Shown piece after piece: positions 47,515-59,900 of a DNA stretch of 64,000 nucleotides; the first letter of the stretch is position 1, and each line of letters opens with the position of its first letter. The stretch comes from Leucosporidium creatinivorum (lineage: Eukaryota; Basidiomycota; Microbotryomycetes; Leucosporidiales; Leucosporidiaceae), in contig BCKL01000007.1 of the NCBI GenBank assembly GCA_001600635.1, positions 396,303 through 460,302 on the forward strand. Reading direction: 5' to 3'. A program made the translations under genes and the position numbers. The notes under the pieces were generated by a model, which had not been told where the DNA came from, did no database searches, and was given only the letters and a program-made list of their open reading frames with translations.

Positions 47515-50304
47515 ATGTCCTCGTTCGTCCTCTTTCGCCCTTCTCCTGGCCCTTGCCTACCGTTCGCTGACACTCTAAACATCCCACAGCTTCGTCTTCT
47601 ACCGCTTCCGGTCGCAGAAGGAGCCCTCGCGCGTCTCGTTTGATGGCACAGGGATCTCGGTCTGGGATCTCAAGAAGGAGATCATCATGGAGAACAAGAT
47701 GGGCAAGGGGATTGATTTCGATTTTGCCATCTATAATGCCGATACGGAGGAAGGTACGTGGTTTCATACTTCTCGCGTCGAGAGAGAGAGGAGGGGCACG
47801 GTCGGGCAATTGGATTAGGGAGGAAGGACGTCGGTTCTCACGAGTACGAAATGAAGTGGTGGTTGCCCATGCTGTGTTGCAGCGGTTTGGAGAAGCCCTT
47901 GTCGACCCTCCGCGAGACCCCTCGCCCTTCGCCATCCTGCTTCGCCGAGCATCCGCCCTCTCTCCTCAGCAGCGTCTGACCATGTCTTCTCCCCCACCAC
48001 ACAGAATACACCGAAGACCACTACATCGTCCCCCGTTCCACCTCCGTCCTCGCCCGCCGTCTCCCGCCGTCTCGTCCCGGACGAGGAAACGCTCAAAACT
48101 ACATGCCCTCGGCCGAAGGAGGCGCTGCTCCTGCTGGGCGACCGGGATACCAAGGGGGAGGGGATAGAGGTGGTGGAGGAGGAGGAGGGGGTGCTGGATC
48201 TCGCGGTGGTGGGGGACCGGGAGGATGGCAGGCCGGCTCGTTTAGTAAGAGGTTCGATGGAAGGGAGGATCCAAAGCCCGCGTCGCAGGTTCGTCAGCAT
48301 TGCGAGGGTTCTCACGCTAGTAGACTGGAAGCAGGTTCTCATTCTTTCTCTTTCTCTCGTCGTCCTCGTCGCTGTTCGTGTGCACAGGAGCCCGTACCAA
48401 TCGTCCTTCCCGGCTCGGCGCCTCAAGATGAAGCGAGTGCTCTCGCCGCCATGTTCGCCGCTTCGAGCCAGCAGTGGCAACAAACTCAGGAGCAGATGGC
48501 TGCGTAAGCTCACCCTCCGACTTCTCCCTCTCTCTTGTCGACTCGGCATCGCCTCGTTCCGAGGACCCTCCATCGCCGAGCAGCTCGCTGACCGCCTCTT
48601 CACTCGACTGCAGCGCCACCCCCGTCTACCGCGCCCCCCTCCAACGCCCCGTTCGCCCAGCAGCACCTCCTCGCGACCCTTCCAACCCCGGCGCACCCAC
48701 CACCGCCGGCGGAGCAGCACCTTCCCACTCCGCCGGTCCTCCTCCCTTCCGTCCCGCGCCCGACTCGCACAAACCTCCACCACTAGGCTATATCTGCTAC
48801 CGCTGTGGACAGAAGGGTGAGTTATCTCCTTCTCCATCATTGTAGCTCAAGACCTCAAGATCGAAGCTGACCTCGCTCGCTCTCGAATCTCGCTCGCTCC
48901 CAGGCCACTGGATCCAAGAATGCCCGACGAACAGCGATCGCGCGTACGACGACCGACCTCGCATCAAGCGGACTACTGGTATCCCCAAGAGCTTCCTCAC
49001 TACCGTCGAGGGACCAGGAGGGACCGCTACGGATGCTCAGCCAGGAGCTTCGGGCGTGATGGTCACCGCCGAGGGAGGATTCGTCGTCGCTCGTCCTGAT
49101 AAGTGAGTCTTTCGCCTTGACTAGCAGCTACGGCGCGATCGCTGACCTTCTCTCTCGCTCCCACAGCGCCTCCTGGCTCGCTCACCGCGCCCTCACCAAG
49201 AACCTCTCGGCGACCGACATCCAAAACCTGGCCCCCACCGACCCCGACTTGACCTGCCCCGTCTGTTCCAAACTCCTGCGGGACGCGACTCTCACTCCCT
49301 GCTGCTCGACCTCCTTCTGCGAGGACTGCGTGACGAATGCGTTGATGGATAATGATATGCTGTGCCCCGAGTGTGAGACGAGGGTCAAGAGTGTCGAGAA
49401 GCTCAAGACGGATGAGGGGAGGAGGGAGAGGGTCAAGAAGTATATTGAGGAGATGGTGGAGTTGAGTAAGGGGGATGAGGAGACGGAGGTGAAGAAGGAG
49501 GAGGGGGACGAGGGGGAGACGGCGACGGAGGAGGATTCGAAGGTCGAGAAGACTGACGAGCTGTTCCCTGTGGTCGAGGAGGAGGATGTCAAGGTGTGTA
49601 GTATTCGCTCGCCCCTTTCTCGGCGTAAGCTGACCTCTCTCCTCGCCCTACAGCCCACCATCCCCGCCGCCCGAGCTTCCCAATCCCCCGTCGCCAATCG
49701 CTCGACCTCCCTCGCCCCCGCCGAACCCACTCGCGCCACCTCCTCTACTCCCAACCCACCACCCGTCACCAGCACTACCGCACCTACCCCCACTCCCGCC
49801 CCCGTCCTCGCGCCCATGAACCCCGCCCAACAAGCTCAAATCCTGCGCCAACAGCAACTCCGAGCGCAACAAGCCGCCGCCATGGCCGCTATGCAACAGC
49901 AGCAACAGCAGCAAATGGGGATGGGCATGCCCACGCCCCAAATGGTGCAACAGCAGATGTACCAACTGCAAATGACGCTGCAGAACCCTCAGCTGCCGCC
50001 GCCGATGAGGATGCAGTTGGTGCAGCAGGTGCAGCAGTTGCAGATGATGGCTGTGCAGATGGGGCTGATGCCGGGTCCTGGTGGGGGCTTCAATCGCCAG
50101 CAGCAGCAGGGGTTCGGCGGAGGAGCGGGAGCGAGGGGCGGTCAAGCTGCGCCGATGCAGCAGCAGCAGAGGCCGGCAGGAGCGGCACCGACGGGACCGA
50201 AGGCGAATGGTGGAGCCAGCTCGCCAAAGGGCGCTGGAGGAGCGAAAAGGGCGATGCCGGAGGAGTTTGGAGCGAATGGACAGCAGCAGCAGCAGAAGAA
50301 GTAG
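47515..50304 (+). CDS. MPE1: MPE1/RBBP6-type cleavage and polyadenylation factor, 8 exons
   Basis: Subunit of the mRNA 3'-end cleavage and polyadenylation factor with ubiquitin-ligase-like domains. The first coding exon is 8 nt (ATGTCCTC), then intron 47523-47589. The spliced start MSSFVFYRFRSQ leads a ubiquitin-like DWNN domain (VSFDGTGISVWDLKKEIIM). After a Gly-rich run comes a CCHC zinc knuckle, YICYRCGQKGHWIQECP (split by 48817-48903), then a RING/U-box-like domain: DLTCPVCSKLLRDATLTPCC, SFCEDCVTNALMDNDMLCPE. An acidic Lys/Glu stretch and a long Gln/Met/Pro/Gly-rich tail complete it. This is the RBBP6/Mpe1 domain order. The tail resembles a low-complexity RNA-factor tail. Confidence 0.93.
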
Positions 50305-50524
50305 CGTTTGTGAATCCCCCCCCGCTTTGACCCCCTCGTTTTGCAAATGAACCACCAGTGAAGCATCTACGTCGATAAGTGAAGGCGTGCGAGAGAGGAC
50401 CGATGAGAGCGAGCTGTCTTCGAAGCTCGCCGAATCCAACAAACCGCTCGCTTCTCGTCCAGAATAGGTTCTACTGTACTTCGATTGGTCAATAACCCTA
50501 GAGTCCCTACTACACAACAAGCAC

Positions 50525-52706
50525 CTATGAGGAAGCAGCAGCCTTGACGGCGGCGGTCGCAGCTGCAATCGAGAAACGGAAGGAGAGGGTCAGCGAGCTG
50601 CTAGATGGCGAAAAGGCGAAGCGAGGACTCGAGAACCCACCCTCATCAAGTCCATCGTACGCGAAGATCTTCATGCCACTCTCCTGGATCAGCCTGGGAG
50701 CGGAAAAGGGGGAGGGTTAGCGCCGAGCTGAGAGAAGAGCGGGCGACTCCTACGACTCACTTCTTTGCCTCGGCCTCCTTGGTTCCCTGAAGACGGACAA
50801 TCAAAGGGATGGTCATGTCGAGCTCCTTGGCGGCCATGATGATTCCCCTGCGAGTAGCGAACGAAAGAGTCAGCGAAGGTTCGAAGACGCGCCGAGAAGC
50901 GAACTCGGACTCACTCAGCGATAACGTCGCAGCGCATGCTGTTTGTTACAGAAAGAGAGAGTCAGCGAATGCGGGACGACCCGAGAAGGCGAACAGCGCA
51001 CATTCCACCGAAGATGTTGACAAAGATGCTCTTGACGGCCTTCTCGGACAGCAGGAGCTCGAACGCCTTCTTAACAGCCTCGGCGGTGGCTCCTGTGGGG
51101 CGGTAAAGCGAAACAACGATGAATCAGCTGCTGCTCTTCTACACGACGAAGAAGGACAAGAGCAACTCACCTCCTCCAACATCAAGGAAGTTGGCCGGGG
51201 ATCCTCCGTTGAGGTTGAGGACGTCCATGGTGGCCATGGCGAGTCCGGCACCGTTGACGAGGCATCCGATCGAGCCGTCGAGCTTGATGAAGTTGAGGCC
51301 GTACTTGGCTGCCTCGACCTCGGAGGCATCCTCCTGCGAGATATCGCGGAGCGAGAAGACGGCCTGTTGACGGAGGAGGAGGGAGAGGGAGGGTTAGTCG
51401 GGAGCAGAGGGAGGAGGTGTAGTGTGGCTAGAACGCACCTCCTGACGGAACTCGGCGTTCTCATCGAAACCGAGCTTGGCGTCCATGCACAGAACATCTC
51501 CACCCTCAACCTCAGCGAGAGGGTTGATCTCAATCTGTGTGGCATCCTTCTCCTTGAAGAGCTTGTACAGCTTGATGAAGATGTCGGCCGCCTTCTCCTC
51601 GTTCTGCGCCTCGAAGCCGAGCTTCTTGGCCGTCTCGACGGCGAGCTCCTTCGAGAGACCGTTGTCAAAGTCGATGGGAACGGTGATGATGGCCGAAGGG
51701 TCATCGCGGGCGACGTCCTCGATGCTGTAGAGTAGTGCGTGGTCAGCCAGCCAGCACCAAAGCCGATAGAACCGCCCACTTCGCGACGCACTTCATTCCT
51801 CCCTGGCGGGATGCGACGAGAGCGGGTCCTCCGATACCACGGTCGTTGAGGATGGCAACGTAGTACTCGTGAGTAGGGTTTCTTCGCTCAGCGAGCATGA
51901 TCTGTAGGCGAGCAAGCGAAAGTCAGTCCTCGACGTACAAAGCCCACGAGGGTCGCGAGCAGCTGGGTCGGGGCTTACGGCGTTGCAAGCGCGTCCAGCA
52001 GCGCCAGTCTGCTTGGTGATGAGCTTGTTGCCAATCATTTGCTCGGCGTACTTCTGAGCCTGCTCGGGGCTGTTGTAGAGCCATAGCCCACGCGTCAGCT
52101 GAGATGGACCGGACGACGCTTTCCCTCGAGCAAGAGCGGCACTCACGAGTCGACCATCTGGACACCACCCTGGAGACCTCCCTCGCCCGAGAAGTGACCC
52201 TTTCCACGTCCACCAGCGAGCACCTGAGCCTTGATCACGAGCTTGTCGGCGCCTGTTCAGAGGGGTAGCAGCTCCAGCGTCAGCGTTGTCCCGAGCGAGC
52301 CGGATTGCTCGGTGTTGAGCTGTAAGGCAGTGCAAGCTCACCGAAGTTCTTGGCAACTTCGTAGGCCTCCTTGCCAGAGAAAGCAGCCTTGGACTTGGGA
52401 GTAGGGACGCCGTACTATACCAGCAAGAGGTGGGAGAGACTCGTTCAGCTTAGTTCTCGGGCAGCTCGACGCGAGCTGGAGAGCTACAGAGCTACAGAAG
52501 ACTACTCACCTCGTTGAGCAGGTTCATGGAGAGGTACTCATGGATGGACAAGTTCCTTCGCTGGGATGATCCAACCGCGGAGGGCTGGAGAAGACCGGGT
52601 TCAGCCGGCGGTTCAGCTCTGCTTCTGGGAGCAGTGAAGCTGTAGTGAGGTAGAGCATTACCTTGGGGAGACGAGCACGTCCAGCGGTACGAAGAGCGGA
52701 GAGCAT
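50525..52706 (-). CDS. LSC2: Succinyl-CoA ligase beta subunit, mitochondrial, 13 exons
   Basis: TCA-cycle enzyme: succinyl-CoA + NDP + Pi to succinate + NTP, in the matrix with the alpha subunit (Lsc1). The N-terminal leader [15 protein letters not shown] is a typical presequence. Motifs: [37 protein letters not shown] (ATP-grasp), [31 protein letters not shown] with the metal-binding [22 protein letters not shown] and [18 protein letters not shown]. Exon 10 (50938-50915) is only 24 nt. The gene ends [15 protein letters not shown] versus GDP specificity cannot be read reliably. One short exon sits between two introns in the region encoding MRCDVIA. Confidence 0.95.
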
Positions 52707-53463
52707 GATATGTAATGAGGTGGAAGTGAGAGAGTAAAGGAGGGCTTGCCGGCTCGAGACTCGTGCACTCGTGACGGGACTTGGTCGCGACGAAGTCGAA
52801 GTTCGCAGAGGGGGACGCTCACAGGTTGGCTTCTTTCACATCGCGAGCCGGCGACGCTATCGCCTCTCTTTCCCAGAGCAGGCGCGGCATCCCCGTACAG
52901 CTTGGACCACAGCTAGTAGCCTCTTCGGAGCTGCCTGCTGCTCCTTGCTCGACGAACAGTTCGCCAGAAAGACTTCCAAGGGCCTCTATTGAGTTTGCGC
53001 TGATCTCCCGCTCTAAGACGGCCTGTGCATAATTTTGAGCGCCCACATCCTATCCACTACATCCTCCTTCGATCGCTGTTTGGAGGTAGTTCGGTGGGAG
53101 AGGAGGAGCAGGGGAGAGGAAAGAAAGCGGCTGAGAGGATTGCAGAGGGAAGTCGAAAGGCTGCAGGTTGTGCGGGGGCAGCGTAGGATCGTATGCAGCT
53201 TGGCTGGACTCGGACCGAGTTGCTGGGAGTAGTGTATAGTCTAGTAGAGCCGATCTCGGCGGAAGGGGGTCGACCGTCGAGGAGGACTGCTGGTCAATCA
53301 AAGCGCACTTCACTGCACATCAAAGCTGTAGAGCGGTCTACTCAGAGCATGCGAAAGGCCTAAAGAGGCTCAAAAAGAGAGCTACAGACGACCTGCGAAG
53401 CGCGAATTCCGAGAAGCGCCAGCGACGGCCTCAGCTTGGCTTCTCCCACACCCTCGCCAGGCC
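52707..53463. promoter_or_regulatory. Divergent region between LSC2 and VMA7
   Basis: 757 bp between divergent genes. Short open frames only; nothing recognised as a gene. Confidence 0.5.
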
Positions 53464-54151
53464 ATGGCGTCGCAAGCTGTGTACAAGGATAGGTCATTCA
53501 TTGCCACTATTGGCGATGAGGTGAGCTGCTCTCTGCTGCTGCTCTCCTGCAGCTTCTATCGCCCTACAGCGCGCTGACCCCCACCGCTCGTCGCTCACAG
53601 GACACCATCACGGGGCTGCTACTGGCCGGCACGGGACACATTGACGGCAGGGGCAAGAAGAACTTTCTGGTAGTGGACTCTAGTAAGTCCCTACAGCTCG
53701 CCTGGCCCTCTGCAGCTGCCTTCGAGAGCGCTCAAGCGCACCGTGGGTGCGTCAGTCGAAGCGCAGCTAGCTAACGACCTCGGCTCTCGCCTGTACTCTA
53801 ACAGAGACAGCAGTATCGACCATTGAATCCGCCTTCGCTGAGTTCACAGAACGTCAGGACATTGCCATCGTCCTCATCAACCAGCACGTACGTCGTTCGC
53901 TCACTCCAGCCTGCCCTTCCGAGCTCACCTCTCGGCTGCTCTGCAACAGGTCGCCGACCAAATCCGACCACTGGTCGACAAGTACGAGCAAGCCTTCCCC
54001 GCCCTCCTCGAGATCCCAAGCAAGGATCATCCTTACGGTGCGTTACTGCTCGTTCAAGCTCAGCTCCCTGTCCTCGAAGCTGATGGCCTCGCCCACAGAC
54101 CCATCAAAGGACTCGGTCCTCAAGCGCGTCAAGAAGCTGTTTGGAGAATAA
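53464..54151 (+). CDS. VMA7: V-type proton ATPase subunit F, 5 exons
   Basis: V1-sector stalk subunit, needed for assembly and rotary coupling of the vacuolar proton pump. Exons 53464-53520, 53601-53682, 53805-53887, 53950-54037 and 54099-54151 give about 120 aa, the family size. Sequence: [79 protein letters not shown] and the end [27 protein letters not shown] and the terminal RVKK.FG are conserved across eukaryotic F subunits. Confidence 0.96.
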
Positions 54152-54612
54152 GCGGAGCCAGGGGACTCGTCGAGGAGGAGGGAGGAGGGAGCTGAGAGGG
54201 TCGTCGTATGTTTCGCTGTTACTAGGATGCAAGCTGTACGGGTTCGCTGTTCCGTCTTGCTAGCGGAGTGCTCGTGAGTATCTCGACTGCTCTGCTCTTC
54301 GGCGATGCGCAGGCAGGATCGGCGCGTTCGGCGAAGGCTCTCAACCAATCGGCGGAGGCCCTCTCCCCGACGGACCCACCGAACCCACCTCCACTTCAGC
54401 TCGGTGGCCTGAGGCTGTGACTCACGGTCAGCTCTGAGAGCGTGCTGTCGGGGCTTTGCCCTGCACTTCTTATTCTCGTCGCAGGCGCCGAAGGCCGACC
54501 TACCGAAACGGGGAGAGTACAAGAAGGGCGAGCTTCGCTCTTGGCTTCTGCTTCCTCACTACTCTTTTCAGCTGCTCCTCGCGCCACCCTTAGACTCCCT
54601 TCTCTTGCAATC
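54152..54612. other. Intergenic stretch VMA7 to NTF2-like gene
   Basis: 461 bp, pyrimidine- and purine-rich blocks, no gene recognised. Confidence 0.5.
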
Positions 54613-55096
54613 ATGACGTGAGCCGCCTCTCCCCTTCCTCTCGGCGCTCGCTCACCCTCCCTCACTCGCTCCCCCTCACAGCTCCCCCAACAAAGCCACC
54701 GTCCTCGCCTTCATCACCGGCCTCTGCACCTCCCCCATTGACATCCCCAAGATCTCCGCCCTCTTCGGGCCCATCTACCGCGGTCACCACCTCGGCAATC
54801 CTACCTTCGAAGGGCCCGCCGAGCAGTTCCTCACCATCCTTAGCTCCATGATCCCCGAGGGCATGGCGCCGAAGATTGAGGTGAAGAGGATGGTGGAAGA
54901 GGGGGATCAGGTCTGGGTGTGGAGTAGTGTGAGTGGGATGGGACCGACCAAGGAGAGTGTCGATATGTGAGTTGGGGCCGAGCCGAGTTGCTTCCGAGCG
55001 AAGCTGACTCTTTCTGACATCCACAGTGTCACCCTTAAGGATGGCAAGATCGTCGAGAGCTTTGATGTGCAGCAGGAGGGTAGCTACGAGCAGTAG
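54613..55096 (+). CDS. NTF2-like / SnoaL-like small protein, 3 exons
   Basis: Exon 1 holds ATGAC only (54613-54617), then 54682-54966 and 55027-55096; about 119 aa. The protein starts MTSPNKATVLAFITGLC, continues with FGPIYRGHHLGNPTFEGPAE, FLTILSSMIPEGMAPKIEVK, then MVEEGDQVWVWSSVSGMG and VDIVTLKDGKIVESFDVQQE. A helical first half, then alternating strands ending in 'xxDGKIxExxDxQQ', is the pattern of SnoaL-like/NTF2-like domains, which serve as cyclases, isomerases or ligand binders. No specific function can be assigned. It is convergent with RAD14, 255 bp away. Confidence 0.7.
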
Positions 55097-55351
55097 TAGA
55101 GCATGACCGCTCGGCCGAGGCGCTCGAGAAGCAAGCAGGCGACTCGGAAGAGAAGGCTGCTAACTATCCAACGCTGCACGGGGATCCCCGCCTGCTCCGA
55201 AATGCAGAACCAGAAGCCTTCGCACTGGTCTCGTCCAAGCTCCAAGGCGAAGAGGACTACAGCAGAGACGGCAAGCGCGGCGATGGAGAGAAGGGAGGGT
55301 GGCATGTACGACAAGGCTAGGTTACAAGCAAGCAAGCTCACAGCTATCAAA

Positions 55352-56619
55352 TCAAAACACCTCGGCCTCGACCTCGAACCCACACTCGATACACCTCTGC
55401 GCCTGATCGCCCTGCTCGTTCACCACCATCGCCTCGCCAAACTCATGACGATGCTCCCCCTCGACCCTCTTGTGCCAAACATTCGTCTTGGTCTTCTTCC
55501 TTAGCTCCTGCAGCTTCTTGGCAAACTTCTTGGACTTCTTGTCCGTCTTCTCTGCCTCGCGGCGAGCGAATTCGGCGTCGAGCGCTTCCGCCGAGCCCCA
55601 CTTCTTGTCCGAGAAGGCGAAGGCTTCGACTTGACAGCGCAGGAAGAGCATCATGTTAGAGTAGGTGGGGCGGTGAGGATTGGGACGGAGGAGGTGAGGC
55701 ATGAGTTCTTCGTCCTTGAGCTCGGCTGTGTGAGGAGGAGAGTCAGCCAGCTCGGCGAGACGGAAGGGAGGCCAGAAAGAGCCCTCACATTCCGTCAAGA
55801 GGTAGTCCTCCTTGCACTCGGTCTTGGTGAGAAGGCTGTACTCGTCTGGTCGCTCGGCCTTGTCCTTGCTGCACACGAAGACGCCGAAGTTGGTGCGAAT
55901 CTGGACGTCGAGATCCATCGAGCCGCAATGGATGCACTTGGGGTTCTCGCTGCGGTCGAGCGCCATCCCTGTAGCAGTCTGGAAGTCAATGGAAGGTCTG
56001 CAGCGAGCTCAGGCCGACTCACCGGGTTCTTGCACTCGACCTCGCTTCGCAGCGTTCTCCAACCTCTTCTGCTTGAGCGCCTCGGCCATCTCCCTCTCGC
56101 GGCGCTTCTTCGGGTCGTCGTCCTCATTTTCCAGCAGGAAACCTCCCTTCGAGTTCTTGAGCGTCGCCAGGTCGTAACTGTAGCGGTGAGGTCAGCTCAG
56201 CTCGTTTGACGCTCGAGAGCGAAACGCACTCGACGTAAGCGCCTAGCATGTCTTTGAGGGGCGCATTCGGGTCGACTCCCTGGAAGTGCTTGATACCAGC
56301 TTGTGCTCCCGATCCTGAAGCGAGAGCATCCTGCAGCGCTCTGGACGAGCCAGGCGGAGCTCCTTGTCGGCTCGAGGTGGTGCGCGAGTTGGGGGCGGTT
56401 GGAGAGGTGGAGTCGGCGGGGATAGCTTGCAGAGGTCGCTTGCCGTTGGCGTTGGTCGTAGCTGTCGACTGAGCATGGGCGCGAATCATCCGCTCTCGCT
56501 CCTGCAGCTTGGCCTTTGCTGTGAGGGAGTCAGCGCGCGATTCTCGAGAATGTGGGATGCAGCTCACCCTTGAGGCGGTTCTCTGCCATAATACGAGCAT
56601 TCTCGGGTGACAGCTCCAT
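55352..56619 (-). CDS. RAD14: RAD14/XPA nucleotide-excision repair protein, 5 exons
   Basis: DNA-damage verification scaffold of nucleotide excision repair. Exons 56619-56578, 56518-56230, 56177-56023, 55968-55789 and 55725-55352; about 345 aa. N-terminal coiled, basic and Ser/Thr-rich part; then FLLENEDDDPKKRREREMAE, the zinc-finger region and LLTKTECKEDYLLTESELKD (the hallmark TKTECKEDYLLT), MPHLLRPNPHRPTYSNMMLF, FLRCQVEAFAFSDKKWGSAE and a C-terminal CIECGFEVE. The finger reads CIHC-x17-CSKD: the fourth Cys of the usual CX2C-x17-CX2C is Asp. The codon GAC is clear in this copy. Confidence 0.92.
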
Positions 56620-56945
56620 CTTGTAGTCGAGCGAAAGCGAAGAAGAGCCGCGAGCGAGTGAGAGGTCAGAGAGCAAGATGAGTCGCCACTCCGCGCGGGT
56701 CTTGCTCGTCTCGGCGATGGCTCAAGAAAAGCGAGAGGCTCTCTCTAAGGTTCACTAGGCTGCTCCCCGCCGACGACGACTACAATGCTGCAGAAAGCTC
56801 GCTGCCTCCTTCTCCTCGGCGATGCTCTGCTCTTTCTTCGCGCTCGAGCTCGGACCAGAGTACAATAGTCACAACACGATGATGTTACACCCATACAAAA
56901 AGTACGCCTTATCCCTGTGATATGATCTGCAACAGACCCACCCCC
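56620..56945. other. Intergenic stretch histidine kinase to RAD14
   Basis: 326 bp with the RAD14 promoter and the 3' flank of the histidine kinase. No gene seen. Confidence 0.5.
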
Positions 56946-59900
56946 TCAAGCCGTCGAGCCGTCTCCATTCTCCTTCGCCGAGCGCCGAGCAGCCCACGCC
57001 TGCTTCCGCGAGGCGAGTTCAGTGGTCAGCGTTCGGAGTGTCGGTCCACCCTATGAATAGGAGAAGACGTCAGCTCTGACTAGCAGTATTGAAATGGCCG
57101 CGAAAGCCAATACGAACCTTCGTCAGCCATATGTCGATCTGTCCGCTCTCCAGCACGCTGGCATGCGAGCCGATTTCGCTCGATAAACCCGAGATGGCGA
57201 TCTGTGTGGAGAAAGGGATTAGCCAGCGCGTTCAGGCCAAAGCAAGCGAGTCCAGACTTACGATCCTTGCTCGGTTGAGCCCGTTATCCCTCTCGTGCTG
57301 CCTCATCAGCGCTGACGCTCCCAAGCCATCAAGCACCGGCATCTGCACATCGACGAGGACGGTATCGAATCTTGCTAGCTTGAAGAGCTCAAACGCTTGA
57401 GCACCGTCGCAAGCTTGGGCGAAGGGGATCCCCTTCGTCGAGAGGAAGGTGGCGAGGATCCGCCTGCGAAAGCGAGAGGTCAGCAACTACACCACGATAT
57501 CAGACAGAGAGCAGCTCACCGTCCGATAGGGTTGTCATCCGCGATGAGGACCCTGAAGACGTCGTCGTCGGCTGCCTCTCCGTTTAGGAGCGGGATAGAC
57601 TCGGTGGACGATGGAGGGGTAGGCAGGCCCGGCGCCGGTGGTCGAGGCGTGGACGTATCCTTCCGGAAGATCTCGGGATCGACGGCCTGCTCGGAGATGA
57701 CGAGAGGGCGGAAGAGGGCGCTCAGCTCCTCAGAGAGGATCCTCGCTGCGCGCCTCGGTCGAGAACGACCAGACGTGATGAGGCGAAGCGGAAGGGCGAG
57801 AGAGGCTTGCGTGCCAACGTTGAGCTCCGAGGCGTAATGGAGGGTGCCCTTCATGCGCCGAGTGATGGCGTCCGAAATGCTGACGCCCAAGCCGGCACCT
57901 GAGCCGAAGTTGTCGGCTTGGCGGAAGGGAACGAAGAGTTCCTCCTTCAGGAAGTTCTCTGTAGAAGGGAAGGAGTCAGCTGTGCGCGAACGAGAACGTG
58001 TGAGGGAGAGCTTACCGGACATGCCACGCCCAGTGTCGGCCACAATGATGCTCACGCCGGCCGAGCTCTCGATCTCGTGAAGGCTGATGGTGATACTGCC
58101 ATGGTCGGTAAACTGTGGAAGGCGAAGAAGAAACATGAGCTTTGATCCACACACAGGGCTTACGCGAAAACGTACCTTGAGCGAATTGCCGACGATGTTG
58201 AAGAGCACCCTCTTGAGCCCTCCGACATCCACCAACGCTCGGCTGTACCGCAGCCTCACGTCGAGAATGATATCTACCTCTCCCCTCGAGTCCTCGCCCG
58301 CGTCCGCGCGTTGTCGCCCTTTACTCCAGCATGATTTGACGACTTGCTCGACGAGGTCCTCCAAATCCACTTCGGTGAGTGCTGGTGGGCGAGACGTCTC
58401 GTCGCTGACCGAGTTGGACATCTTGGAAAACTCCAGCGTATCGTCGAGGATCTCGCGAAGGCTACTAACGCAGACGTCGGCGACGCTCAGCAGAGGTTCT
58501 GTTCGAGGGGAGCAAGGTCAGCCGGAGCTGGGCGCCAGAAGGAAGCTCGTTCGTACCGATGGTCTTGAGGGCAGGCTCGGGGCACATGGCGCGAATAAGC
58601 TCAACTTGCGAGCCTGAGAGGAAGAAGAGCGTCAGCTGAGGTTTAGCCACGCATCGAGCAAAGACGTACCGATGCCGTGCAGAGGAGTCCGCAACTCGTG
58701 CGAGATCTGCGAGACGAAAGCAAGTTTTGCTCGGTCGGCGTCGATGATGCGCTTGCGAAGCAGGGAGCCGATGATGACGGCGCCGGCGTTCTCGACGAAG
58801 CCTCGGTCCTCCTCCTCCTACAGGTGGGCAACGAAAAGCCGAGTCAGCGAGGTGCAAAAGCTAGAGGAAGGACATCAACTCACAAAGCGGAAGTAGCGTT
58901 GATTTGAGCAGACGATGAGAAGAAGCGCCGGCTCACCCGAGACGTCGAAAATCGGCACGGCGAGGGAGGAGGTAGCCTCGGGAGGGAGGATGTCGGCGAG
59001 TGGAGAGCTGACTGTACTCGGATTGAACTCGGTATTGTTGTCGTTGTAGTAGGTGATGAGGAAGTGGGAGATGGCGGCTCCTGCGCCGTCCAGCGATTTC
59101 GCCCAGTCCCAGCCAGCTCCGCCCATGACCGACACCGACCCCATGCCTCCGCTTGCTCGCCCCGCTTTCTCCTTCTCGCGAGTAGAGCTATACCACTCGC
59201 CGTTGCTCTCCCTGGAGCCGGAGGTGGTGCTCTGCTGACGGCGGAAGTTGGGGCGTTGGTCGTGCTCGGCGAGGACCGATGATGGAGGCGAGGTTGGGGG
59301 AGGGGCGAGAGGGGAGGGATCCGTGCAGTGCACACTGCTCTGACGTGGCGCGTGGAAGGCGCGGAGGTCGATGATGGCGCTGCTGTCAGCTTTGAGAAGC
59401 GTCTTGAGCTTCTCGGCGATATCGTTCGCCAGCTTCTGCGACTCGGGCTTCGACGGGCTGGCGCGCGAGAGGTAGACCATCTGCGAGCGGAAGAGATCTG
59501 CAACATGGTGTCAGTCAGCCTCCGCGAGATTCAATAGCTGGCGTTACTTACCTCCGAGATATGCAGTCTGTTGAGCGACCTGCTCTCGCTGCCGACGTTC
59601 ACGAGCGAGCTCGACTGTACAGATCGGAAGATGAGCAGAGCTCAAGCGTTCGACAGACTATAACGCACATTCTCGTCCAATCATAGCCGCCAACGTCTTT
59701 AGTACGCCTTGCTGCTCGGGGCCGAACGAATCGGCCGAATGGGCGGTTCTGTCGACGATGCAGAGGGAGCCAACGGGCAGTCGCTCGGGTAGCGGTAAGG
59801 TGCTAGCGCTGGCGCGAGTGGGAACGGGTTTGCTGGGCAAGTAGATGTCTGCGAAAGCGGTTCGTGAGCATCTTGACGGGAAGTTGCTGCTGGACACGTA

